From Flavobacteriales bacterium UBA4660 (GTDB lineage: Bacteria > Bacteroidota > Bacteroidia > Flavobacteriales_D > Sanyastnellaceae), in assembly GCA_002405435.1 (NCBI GenBank), contig DHLU01000074.1, forward strand, positions 1 through 6,990: a stretch of 6,990 bases of DNA, given 5' to 3'. Both the position numbers and the translations under genes were made by a program. The notes under the pieces were generated by a model that had not been told where the DNA came from, did no database searches, and worked only from the letters and a program-made list of their open reading frames with translations. Positions 1 through 6,176 of the stretch are shown here, in pieces. Within the stretch, counting starts at the first letter, position 1. Each line of letters opens with the position of its first letter.

Positions 1-1125
1 CAAATCGCCGGAGGTGGTTTTTTCGACGTTGAGTGTGGCGGCAAGGTCAACAAAGCCGGCGACTGTCAGCGACGCAGAGCCTGAGAGGGTCAGCACATCG
101 TCATAGGGAAGGGTGAGGCAAGCACCGCGTGAACCCAGCGCACCATCTGCATAAAACTTGAAGGCGCGCACATTGAGGCGGGCAGAGGTATCAATGCCCG
201 TGCGGAGGTAATAGGCGAGGTTGAGCGAATCGTCGGAGAGCATCACATAGAGCCGCATGTTGAGTTCTCCCCGTTTTTGCAGTTGGTCAATAAGGTCAAT
301 GTCTTTCTTCATCAATCCTGCATCCGATACGGTGGTGAGACCGACAGCAACACACTTTTCCTGTGCAAAAAGCAGTGCCTTTGATTCTTCATCGGCACCC
401 GGTGCGGGAATGATGGCTTCCACGGGCTTCATGGCATTGTCGATGAGCACACCGGTGGGTTTTCCGTTCAGCTCAACGACTTCTCCGCCTTGTATGTCCA
501 TGCCCGCGGTGATGCCGGCCATTCGGAGTACCACATCATTGACGATCATGGCATGTCCGTCGATGCGCCGCAGCACAACCGGCGTTTCGGGAAACAGGGC
601 ATTGAGGCGTTCATTGGAGGGAAAGGGAACCACTACGTCTTCGTCTGCTGATACCGTTACCCCGGCTGCAGCAAGTTCCTTCCGGTAGCTTTCTGACCAG
701 TCATTCTGGTCCCATCCGCGTCCGTGGAGCCAGGGTTGTTGGGGATTGGCTTCGCGGTGCGCTGTAATCGTCGCGAGCACTTCCTCCCACGACGTGGTTG
801 TCGAGAGATCGGCATGGCGCAGCGTTCTGCCATAGGCGAGAAAATGGCAGTGCGCATCGATGAAACCCGGATAGATGGGTTTTTTGTTTGCATCTATTAC
901 CTGGCGCGACACAAAGTCGTGGAGGATGTCGGCACTTCGACCGAGCTTGACAATCTTCCCGTCGTCGATGGCCATGGCTTCAACAACTTCCCATTGCTCA
1001 TTGACGGTGTAGATGACGGCGTTGTGCACGATCATGTCCACTTCCGGCTTGACAAAGTTGCATTGTACACCGGCCACGAAAGCCAGGGCAACAAGCAGTG
1101 AACCGGGGCAGGGGCGTTTTTTCAT
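1..1125 (-). CDS. YtcJ-like exported amidohydrolase, C-terminus outside window
   Basis: Probable zinc-dependent hydrolase of the amidohydrolase superfamily, YtcJ / N-substituted formamide deformylase-like branch; the substrate cannot be predicted. Start ATG is 1125-1123, and 375 codons are visible without a stop. Residues 1-21 form a basic-then-hydrophobic signal peptide; Cys22 follows, but the preceding GVQ is a poor lipobox, so a lipoprotein anchor is only possible. Family marks: a beta-sandwich start (DMIVHNAVIYTV), PGFIDAHCHF with metal-binding His92 and His94, WLHGRGWDQND (132-142), DGHAMIVN around His191, and KFYADGALGSRGA from Lys323. The family is usually about 520-560 residues, so roughly a third should lie beyond the window. 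Oddity: from residue 344 (bases 1-96) the sequence no longer resembles the barrel and reads like a beta-strand repeat; see findings. It is the last visible gene of the left operon, 11 bp after the SDR stop. The family call is firm for residues 1-343 only. Confidence 0.85.
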   Translation of the reverse strand, partial: MKKRPCPGSLLVALAFVAGVQCNFVKPEVDMIVHNAVIYTVNEQWEVVEAMAIDDGKIVKLGRSADILHDFVSRQVIDANKKPIYPGFIDAHCHFLAYGRTLRHADLSTTTSWEEVLATITAHREANPQQPWLHGRGWDQNDWSESYRKELAAAGVTVSADEDVVVPFPSNERLNALFPETPVVLRRIDGHAMIVNDVVLRMAGITAGMDIQGGEVVELNGKPTGVLIDNAMKPVEAIIPAPGADEESKALLFAQEKCVAVGLTTVSDAGLMKKDIDLIDQLQKRGELNMRLYVMLSDDSLNLAYYLRTGIDTSARLNVRAFKFYADGALGSRGACLTLPYDDVLTLSGSASLTVAGFVDLAATLNVEKTTSGDL

Positions 1126-1136
1126 AAAGGCTTTTT

Positions 1137-1904
1137 TCAGTGTTCGCTTTTGTGGAGGTGAGCGGCTGAGGCCTGTGCGGTCGGCATGATGACCATGTCG
1201 TTGATACAGACATGGGCAGGCCGCGAGGCGATAAACCAGACGGCTTCAGCGATGTCTGAGGCCCTGAGGGGTGCAAAGCCCCGGTACACCTGCCGGGCTT
1301 TTTCGCTGTCTCCCTTAAACCGCACGTGCGAGAATTCGGTCTCGGCTGCCCCGGGTGCAACCTGGCAAACCCGTATGCGGTGGGGCAGCAGATCGATGCG
1401 CATGCTTTTCGTAAGTGCGTCAACGGCAAACTTCGATGCACTGTAGACATTGCCGCCGGGGTAGGCTTCTTTGCCGGCAATCGATCCGATATTGATCACG
1501 GTCCCAGACTGCCGGGCAATCATAAGGGGAATCACTGCACGGGAAACGTACAGCAGCCCCATCACATTGGTTTCTAACATGGTACTCCAGTCGTCGGGAT
1601 CTGCTTCGTGCACCGCATCTCGGCCGAGTGCCAGGCCCGCATTGTTGACCAGTACGTCAATCGTTCTCCAGGTGGCTTCCAGTCCGCCGATGGCTTTTTC
1701 CACCTGGTCGCGGCTGCGTACATCAAAGCACAGGGGGAGCACCTCTGCGCTGCAGCGCTCAACCAGGGCCTGCTGCAGTGCTTCCAGCCGTTCGCGGCGG
1801 CGGCCTGTGATGATGAGCCGGTAGCCTTTTTCGGCAAAAATCCATGCGATGGCTTCTCCGAATCCGGAGGTGGCACCGGTGACAAGTATGGTTCCTGAGC
1901 TCAT
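1137..1904 (-). CDS. ydfG: YdfG-type NADP-dependent short-chain dehydrogenase
   Basis: Classical short-chain dehydrogenase/reductase of 255 residues, predicted cytoplasmic. The closest named family is YdfG, which oxidises 3-hydroxy acids such as L-allo-threonine, L-serine and 3-hydroxypropionate (and reduces malonic semialdehyde) with NADP(H). Visible motifs: the cofactor glycine motif TGATSGFG (9-16); GRRRERL (34-40), whose arginines favour NADP; NNAG (87-90); Asn113; Ser141; and the catalytic YSASK with Tyr154 and Lys158. The C-terminal third carries the YdfG hallmark TEFSHVRFKGD (189-199) and a PAHVCINDMVIMPT stretch, which separates it from generic SDRs. Its length matches the family (about 248-255). 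It starts 32 bp after the methyltransferase stop without a clear Shine-Dalgarno sequence and ends 11 bp before the amidohydrolase, so co-transcription is likely. The true substrate here is inferred from family only. Confidence 0.93.
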   Translation of the reverse strand: MSSGTILVTGATSGFGEAIAWIFAEKGYRLIITGRRRERLEALQQALVERCSAEVLPLCFDVRSRDQVEKAIGGLEATWRTIDVLVNNAGLALGRDAVHEADPDDWSTMLETNVMGLLYVSRAVIPLMIARQSGTVINIGSIAGKEAYPGGNVYSASKFAVDALTKSMRIDLLPHRIRVCQVAPGAAETEFSHVRFKGDSEKARQVYRGFAPLRASDIAEAVWFIASRPAHVCINDMVIMPTAQASAAHLHKSEH

Positions 1905-1922
1905 GCGGTATCAATGGTTGAG

Positions 1923-1943
1923 GCCGTGAATTTACCTCACGGC
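1923..1943 (-). other. 7-bp inverted repeat over the methyltransferase stop codon
   Basis: Seen directly: perfect 7-bp arms (GCCGTGA and TCACGGC, 1923-1929 and 1937-1943) around a 7-base loop. On the minus strand the left arm contains the TGA stop of the THUMP methyltransferase, and the structure lies just ahead of the SDR start. There is no T-run after it, so it is not a standard intrinsic terminator. It could be a small mRNA-stabilising or processing hairpin between the two operon halves, or chance. Confidence 0.3.
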
Positions 1944-3145
1944 GTGCTGTCCGCTTCGGACCCCGAAGCCTGAAGCCGCGACTTTCGGTCACCCCTGAAG
2001 AGTTCGAACTGCTGGTAGAGACAAGGCAGGCTGCCGTTGAGCAGCTTGAACTTTGCGGAAGGTTTGAGTCCGATATGTTTGAGTGCTTCCAGGTTGGACG
2101 AGATCAGCCAGGCGGTATGGCCGGCCCAATGGCGCTTGAGCTGGTCACCGATGCGGCGGTAGAATGATTGGATCTCGGCCAACGGCATTCGCTCTCCGTA
2201 AGGCGGATTGAGTATCACCATGCCCGATTCACCGGTGGGTTTCAGGTCGAAAAAGTCTTCCGTACGCACGGCCACATGATCGCTCATTCCGGCCCTGACG
2301 AGGTTGCGCCGGCATTCATCGGCAGCAGCAGCCTTCAGGTCAGAAGCCATGATGGGTGCATACGCCGCATGCATGCTGCTGTCGCAGCGGGCCTTCACCT
2401 GCTTCCACAGGTCCGGATTGAAATCCTTCCATTTCATAAACCCAAACTGAGGGTTGAGCAGCCTGGCCGGTGCACCGGTGGTCATCATCGCTGCTTCGAT
2501 GGCCAGTGTTCCGCTGCCGCACATGGGCACATAGAGCGTTTCCCGACCGGTATAGCCCGCACGCTCCAGGAGTCCGGCCGCCAGCACTTCATTGAGGGGT
2601 GCCTCTCCGCCGGAAACCCTGTATCCACGCTGGTTAAGCGAGGTGCCACTGCTGTCGAGCGACCCGGTAACCCTGTTTCCCGCGTCAATATGCAGGTCGA
2701 AGCGCACATCGGGTGACCCAGGGTCTACATCGGGCCGTCGGTTTACACGTTCGGTGAACTGGTCAGCGATGGCATCCTTCATACGAAGGGATGCGAAGTG
2801 CGGATGTCTGAAGAGTCCGCTGCTGATGTGCGGGTCTATCGCAAAGGTGCTGTCTGCACTCAGCCAGGGTGTCCAGTCTGTTTTTTTGATTTTACGGTAG
2901 AGGTCATCAGGCGAATGCACGATGAATTTTCTGACAGGAATAAGAATACGCAGCGCAGTGCGCATCATGTAATTAAGTCGGTACACGTCTTCAAGTGTGC
3001 CTGACACCGTTACAAGGCGGGTATCTTCGGCGGGATCGGTGAAGCCCAGTCGGCGCAATTCAGCGGCAACCAGCGGTTCGAATGCCTGAAATGTTTTGAT
3101 GGCAATGGCAAACCGCTCATCGCCCGGGGCAGGGGTATTGGTCAT
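1937..3145 (-). CDS. THUMP-domain RlmL-type 23S rRNA guanine-N2 methyltransferase
   Basis: Class I SAM-dependent RNA methyltransferase of 402 residues, matching the N-terminal half of E. coli RlmL, which makes m2G2445 in 23S rRNA; Bacteroidota carry it as a single-function protein. Order: an N-terminal ferredoxin-like part (FAIAIKTFQAFEPLVAAEL, 12-30), a THUMP region about 45-155 ending in VRFDLHID, then a Rossmann domain. Marks: LNQRGYR (170-176), PLNEVLAAGLL (183-193), motif I PMCGSGTLAIEAA (207-219) and the catalytic NPPYGER (313-319). The motif-I aspartate that usually precedes PMCGSGT is Val206. I chose ATG 3145-3143 over upstream in-frame starts because it overlaps the SUI1 stop as TGATG, has AGGAAG at 3154-3149 just upstream, and removes 39 residues unlike the family that read through the SUI1 gene in another frame. 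The exact target base is inferred. Confidence 0.9.
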   Translation of the reverse strand: MTNTPAPGDERFAIAIKTFQAFEPLVAAELRRLGFTDPAEDTRLVTVSGTLEDVYRLNYMMRTALRILIPVRKFIVHSPDDLYRKIKKTDWTPWLSADSTFAIDPHISSGLFRHPHFASLRMKDAIADQFTERVNRRPDVDPGSPDVRFDLHIDAGNRVTGSLDSSGTSLNQRGYRVSGGEAPLNEVLAAGLLERAGYTGRETLYVPMCGSGTLAIEAAMMTTGAPARLLNPQFGFMKWKDFNPDLWKQVKARCDSSMHAAYAPIMASDLKAAAADECRRNLVRAGMSDHVAVRTEDFFDLKPTGESGMVILNPPYGERMPLAEIQSFYRRIGDQLKRHWAGHTAWLISSNLEALKHIGLKPSAKFKLLNGSLPCLYQQFELFRGDRKSRLQASGSEADSTP

Positions 3146-3483
3146 CAGCTTCCTGCACTTTTTACACGGTGCTTCAGCTGGGTGAGCCATTGAATGACTC
3201 TCTGGCGGTGATCGCCCTGGATGAGAATTTCTCCGTCTTTCACGCTGCCACCCGATCCACATTTTTGTCTGAGTGTGCGGCCCAGGTCTTCCAATTCGGC
3301 ATCGCTGCCGGAGAAGCCCCGCACGACCGTAACCGTCTTGCCGCCGCGGTGATTTTTTTCCAGCCAGACGCGGAGCTCCTGGGGCCCGCTACCGGAGCCT
3401 GCCGCAGCCTCCTCCTCCCGGAAAAAGTCAGGATTGGTGGAATAGACGAAGCCGCCGGAGCCTGATTTCGGTTTTGCACTCAT
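3145..3483 (-). CDS. yciH: YciH/SUI1-family translation factor-like protein
   Basis: A 112-residue cytoplasmic protein of the SUI1/eIF1 family. Bacterial members such as E. coli YciH are thought to influence start-codon fidelity or translation on the 30S subunit, but their physiological role is not settled. Residues 1-35 form a low-complexity, Gly/Ser/Glu-rich tail with the VYSTNPDF motif (13-20). The SUI1 fold covers about 36-108, with RGGKTVTVVRGF (46-57) and GSGGSVKDGEILIQGDHR (77-94), the two most conserved segments of the family. Length is normal. The start ATG 3483-3481 is the only one giving the tail; AAGG lies a few bases upstream. The stop TGA shares its last base with the methyltransferase start (TGATG), so the two are probably translationally coupled. 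It is the first gene of the left operon, behind a candidate promoter. Confidence 0.93.
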   Translation of the reverse strand: MSAKPKSGSGGFVYSTNPDFFREEEAAAGSGSGPQELRVWLEKNHRGGKTVTVVRGFSGSDAELEDLGRTLRQKCGSGGSVKDGEILIQGDHRQRVIQWLTQLKHRVKSAGS

Positions 3484-3502
3484 AGCCTTGCGAATAATCG
3501 TT

Positions 3503-3510
3503 CAAAAATA
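3503..3510 (-). promoter_or_regulatory. Candidate -7 promoter element for the SUI1 operon
   Basis: On the minus strand these bases read TATTTTTG, an exact match to the Bacteroidota -7 consensus TAnnTTTG, about 20 bases before the SUI1 start, in the 89-bp gap after the CPBP gene. A TTTTG lies upstream at 3525-3521, but only 10 bases away instead of the usual 19-21 for a -33 box, so the upstream half is not convincing. The placement would give a leader of roughly 15 bases. Confidence 0.35.
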
Positions 3511-3572
3511 GCGAGAATACCAAAAGCCTTGCTTCCACGCCTGGGTTAACCGCCCCGGAATACCTGTATCAA

Positions 3573-4148
3573 TCAGTCTTCCTCCTGCACCTGGCGGCGG
3601 CCTGACTCCTGTAAGCGGTGCAGCAGCACCACATCGATCACCGTGTGGGCAACCATGGCACTTATGAGTCCGAAGGCAACGCTCATCCAACCGATGGCTG
3701 CAATGATGAGGGTCATCACAGCGCCGTACACCGTTATCTGCCAAGACCGAATGCTGTAGTAGCCGTGCATGCCCACGAAAATGAATGAGGTCAGCGCGAT
3801 GCCGAGGAAGGGCTGCAATGCCCCGCGAAAGAGCAGTTCTTCGCCTACACCGGCGCAGAGTGAGATGAGCACAATTTCATTTCGGTTGAGGTTGAAATGA
3901 CCAAACAGGTTCACATAACGCGAACTAATGCCTTGCATAAATTTCATCGAGATGGTCAGGCTGGCGACGGCCGCGGCGGCTGCCCCGCCGGTTAGTCCGT
4001 ACACCAGTTGCAGCAAAGGGTGGGAGGGTCCGGCCAATGATGCAGCCAGGTTGACCCGATCCTCGCTGTAGTGGTCAACGACCAGCGCGATAATCGGCAT
4101 GCCCACCAGGGTGAGCAGGGCCAGCTGCAACACTACATTCTTGTTCAT
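3573..4148 (-). CDS. CPBP-family intramembrane metalloprotease
   Basis: Polytopic inner-membrane protein of 191 residues in the CPBP (CaaX protease / bacteriocin-processing, Abi) family, whose members cleave within membranes by a glutamate/histidine-based mechanism; most bacterial ones have no known substrate. Hydrophobic segments lie at about 6-25, 46-68, 92-101, 114-128, 138-156 and 158-176. All three family motifs are present: EELLFRG (103-109) with Glu103, Glu104 and Arg108; FVGMH (124-128) with His128; and HTVID (168-172). It should therefore be active. Residues 177-191 are a short charged tail. The start ATG overlaps the stop of the upstream channel gene by four bases (ATGA), implying translational coupling and matched dosage. 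A role in immunity, prenyl-protein processing or envelope stress cannot be distinguished; the channel neighbour favours an envelope role, as inference. Confidence 0.9.
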   Translation of the reverse strand: MNKNVVLQLALLTLVGMPIIALVVDHYSEDRVNLAASLAGPSHPLLQLVYGLTGGAAAAAVASLTISMKFMQGISSRYVNLFGHFNLNRNEIVLISLCAGVGEELLFRGALQPFLGIALTSFIFVGMHGYYSIRSWQITVYGAVMTLIIAAIGWMSVAFGLISAMVAHTVIDVVLLHRLQESGRRQVQEED

Positions 4149-5425
4149 TCTTCGATTACGGGTCCGGAATTTTCTTCGGCCATCTTGCGCTCTCCGCCTG
4201 ACGGACTTTCAAAAACTTCCAGGTCAAAGTAGGCTATGGCGGCAAACAGGTGATCGAATATATCGGCTGCGACTTCTTCAAATCGTTCCAGTTCTTTCTC
4301 CCGGGAAAAAGCATAGACCTCTATCGGGAGGCCGTGGTGCGTAGCCTGAAGATGGCGCACCATGTAGGTCATGTCGCTGTTGATTTTCGGATTTTGCCTC
4401 AGATAGGCCTCTGCATACTGGCGGAAGATGCCGATATTGGTCATGTGCCTGCCGTTGATCAGCACAGATTTATCGATACCACCTGTGGTGTTGAAAGTCT
4501 CGATCTCTCGGTGACGTTCCAGCAGGTAGTCGCGTATGCGCTCAACCTTGAGCAGCCGGTTGTACAGGTCCTCATCGCAGTATTTGATGCTGGAGATTTT
4601 GATGTACATAAACCGTTTGATGCGTCGTCCTTCGCTCTCCTGCATGCCGCGCCAGTTCCTGAAACTTTCACTCACCAGCGCATAGGATGGCACAAGGGTT
4701 ACGGTCATGTCCCAGTTTCTGACCTTTACGGTGGTAAGGTTGATTTCGATGACCTCTCCGTCTGCCCCAAACTTCTCCACGGTAATCCAGTCTCCGATTC
4801 TTACCAGGTCAATGGCACTCATTTGTATACTCGCCGTAAAGCCGAGGATGGCATCCTTAAAAATGAGCAGCAATATGGCCGTTACGGCACCGAACCCGGT
4901 GAGAATGTAAAGGGGTGACTGACGCAGCAGGATGCTCAGAATGAACACCAGTCCGATCAGCAGAAAAATAATCTTGGCTACCTGTTTGTAGCTTCTTATA
5001 GGCTTGTCGGAAAGGCTGGGTGTCGTTTCAAGCAGGTCGCTGATGGCGTTCAGCACGGCGTGAAGGGCCCGCAAGATGGCCACCACCACATAGACCTGCG
5101 CCAGCGGAAGAGAAAACACGAGCCAGTCGGGATAATGCCTGAACAGCACCGGCACGGCATGCGTAATCACGATGGCGATAACAATCATGGCAAGTTGCCG
5201 GAAAACCTTGTATTCAAAAAGTTTGTCATCCCAGCGGGTTTCCGTCCGAGTGACGATACGCCTGATCACACGGATGATGACTACCCGTGTAAAAAACCAG
5301 ATAGTGAAACACAGGGCTGCCAGCACCCCGAAGCCGGTGATGAAGGTGACAAAAGCCACCCAATCTTCGGCAATCCAGTGCGAAAGCCACTTGCGAAGGG
5401 CCTCAGATAACTCCAGAAAATTCAT
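4145..5425 (-). CDS. ybdG: YbdG/MscM-type mechanosensitive ion channel
   Basis: Inner-membrane MscS-superfamily channel of 426 residues, closest to E. coli YbdG (MscM, about 415 aa), a small-conductance osmotic release or sensing channel. Hydrophobic segments fall at about 23-51, 76-98, 103-125, 150-168 and 171-189. The pore and beta-domain junction follows: KDAILGFTASIQMSAIDLVRIGDWI (190-214), then VEKFGADGEVIEINLTTVKVRNWD. The C-terminal soluble domain has the YbdG-specific HGLPIEVYAF (364-373) and EEVAADIFDHL (383-393). Residues 405-426 are an acidic tail. I chose ATG 5425-5423 because the longer in-frame version (start 5533) adds 36 residues unlike the family and collides with the start of the divergent methyltransferase gene. 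No Shine-Dalgarno sequence is visible. It is first of a two-gene unit with the CPBP protease (ATGA overlap). Confidence 0.92.
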   Translation of the reverse strand: MNFLELSEALRKWLSHWIAEDWVAFVTFITGFGVLAALCFTIWFFTRVVIIRVIRRIVTRTETRWDDKLFEYKVFRQLAMIVIAIVITHAVPVLFRHYPDWLVFSLPLAQVYVVVAILRALHAVLNAISDLLETTPSLSDKPIRSYKQVAKIIFLLIGLVFILSILLRQSPLYILTGFGAVTAILLLIFKDAILGFTASIQMSAIDLVRIGDWITVEKFGADGEVIEINLTTVKVRNWDMTVTLVPSYALVSESFRNWRGMQESEGRRIKRFMYIKISSIKYCDEDLYNRLLKVERIRDYLLERHREIETFNTTGGIDKSVLINGRHMTNIGIFRQYAEAYLRQNPKINSDMTYMVRHLQATHHGLPIEVYAFSREKELERFEEVAADIFDHLFAAIAYFDLEVFESPSGGERKMAEENSGPVIEE

Positions 5426-5531
5426 CGGGGCGAAATTAGGCCTGAATGCGCGAATCCCCGATGAGCATATTGGCAGGAAAAGGGGGTCGTGTCTCTCCGG
5501 GGCCTGGCACATCTTTGCAAAAAGAACCGAC
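5426..5531. promoter_or_regulatory. Divergent intergenic region, channel gene / O-methyltransferase
   Basis: These 106 bases separate the two divergent start codons and must hold promoters for both. Only near-matches to the TAnnTTTG element are visible: CATCTTTG at 5510-5517 on the plus strand and TAATTTCG at 5438-5431 on the minus strand, each with one mismatch. Neither has a TTTG box at the right upstream distance. The region is certain as a gap; the exact promoter sites are not. Confidence 0.4.
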
Positions 5532-6176
5532 ATGAACTTTCTCCCGGAGGCGATTGAAAACTACGCAACCGAACATACCCAGCCCGTACCGGAGGTGTTG
5601 AAAGCCCTTACCCGCGAAACCTGGCAAAAAGTGCTGATGCCCCGCATGCTTAGCGGACACATCCAGGGCCGTATGCTCAGTTTGTTGTCGCACCTAACCC
5701 GGCCATCGGTAATCCTCGAAATTGGCACATATACCGGATATTCGGCCATCTGCCTCTGCGAGGGATTGCAAGCCGGCGGCAGGTTAATTACCATCGACAT
5801 CAACGATGAACTGAAGTGGATTCAGGACAAATACTTTGCAATGGCGGGCATCGTTGACAAGGTGGAGCGTCATGTTGGAAATGCACGCGATATCATACCC
5901 ACCCTTTCCGGACCCATTGACCTCGTGTTCATAGATGCCGACAAAGAAAACTACCTGCATTATTACAACCAGGTATTGCCGATGATGGCTCCCGGAGGGC
6001 TGATTCTGGCCGACAATGTGCTCTGGAGCGGAAAGGTGGTGACACCGGCTGCCACCGGTGATGCGGAAACCAGGGCCCTCCAGGCATTCAATGATGAAAT
6101 CCGAAAGGATCCCCGGATACAGCCCGTTCTGCTTCCTTTGCGCGACGGACTGATGTGTGCCAGGGTAGTTGGATAA
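5532..6176 (+). CDS. Class I O-methyltransferase (CCoAOMT/COMT-like, Methyltransf_3)
   Basis: Cytoplasmic SAM-dependent, metal-dependent O-methyltransferase of 214 residues, the usual size for the bacterial caffeoyl-CoA/catechol O-methyltransferase-like family. The N-terminal helices (1-55) include MPRMLSGHIQGRML (36-49), the family's substrate-side segment. The Rossmann core has motif I ILEIGTYTGYSA (61-72), the acidic SAM ribose-binding strand ITIDIN (86-91), the metal-binding VFIDADKENY (132-141, Asp135) and LADNVLWSGKV (159-169, Asp161 and Asn162). It ends LPLRDGLMCARVVG, typical of the family. Substrate is likely a catechol-type compound, but bacterial members are promiscuous and it is unassigned here. 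Start: ATG 5532 gives a family-length protein; a reading 120 residues longer would run antisense through the channel gene. It stands alone, divergent from the channel gene; no clear terminator follows. Confidence 0.93.
   Translation: MNFLPEAIENYATEHTQPVPEVLKALTRETWQKVLMPRMLSGHIQGRMLSLLSHLTRPSVILEIGTYTGYSAICLCEGLQAGGRLITIDINDELKWIQDKYFAMAGIVDKVERHVGNARDIIPTLSGPIDLVFIDADKENYLHYYNQVLPMMAPGGLILADNVLWSGKVVTPAATGDAETRALQAFNDEIRKDPRIQPVLLPLRDGLMCARVVG

Noticed and set aside
257..1101. Plus-strand reading frames across the amidohydrolase gene
   Set aside because: They are antisense shadows: low-complexity Ser/Thr/Pro-rich or motif-free, while the minus strand carries a clear enzyme family.
3146..3262. 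Longer start for the THUMP methyltransferase (39 extra residues)
   Set aside because: It lies entirely within the SUI1 gene in another frame, while the TGATG junction with AGGAAG gives a better start.
3540..3558. Imperfect hairpin (CCTGGG/CCCCGG around GGTTAACC) as a terminator of the CPBP gene
   Set aside because: The stem has a mismatch and there is no T-run on the minus strand after it; too weak to annotate.
5172..5531. In-frame extension of the O-methyltransferase, adding 120 residues
   Set aside because: It runs antisense through the channel gene, has a composition unlike a protein domain, and the 214-residue version is the full family length.
5426..5533. Longer start for the channel gene (36 extra residues)
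   Set aside because: The extra residues are Pro/Arg/Cys-rich without family resemblance, and the reading would overlap the divergent gene's start codon.
5423..5543. Both divergent genes begin with MNFL, suggesting an inverted duplication
   Set aside because: The codons differ and similarity stops after four residues; coincidence is enough.
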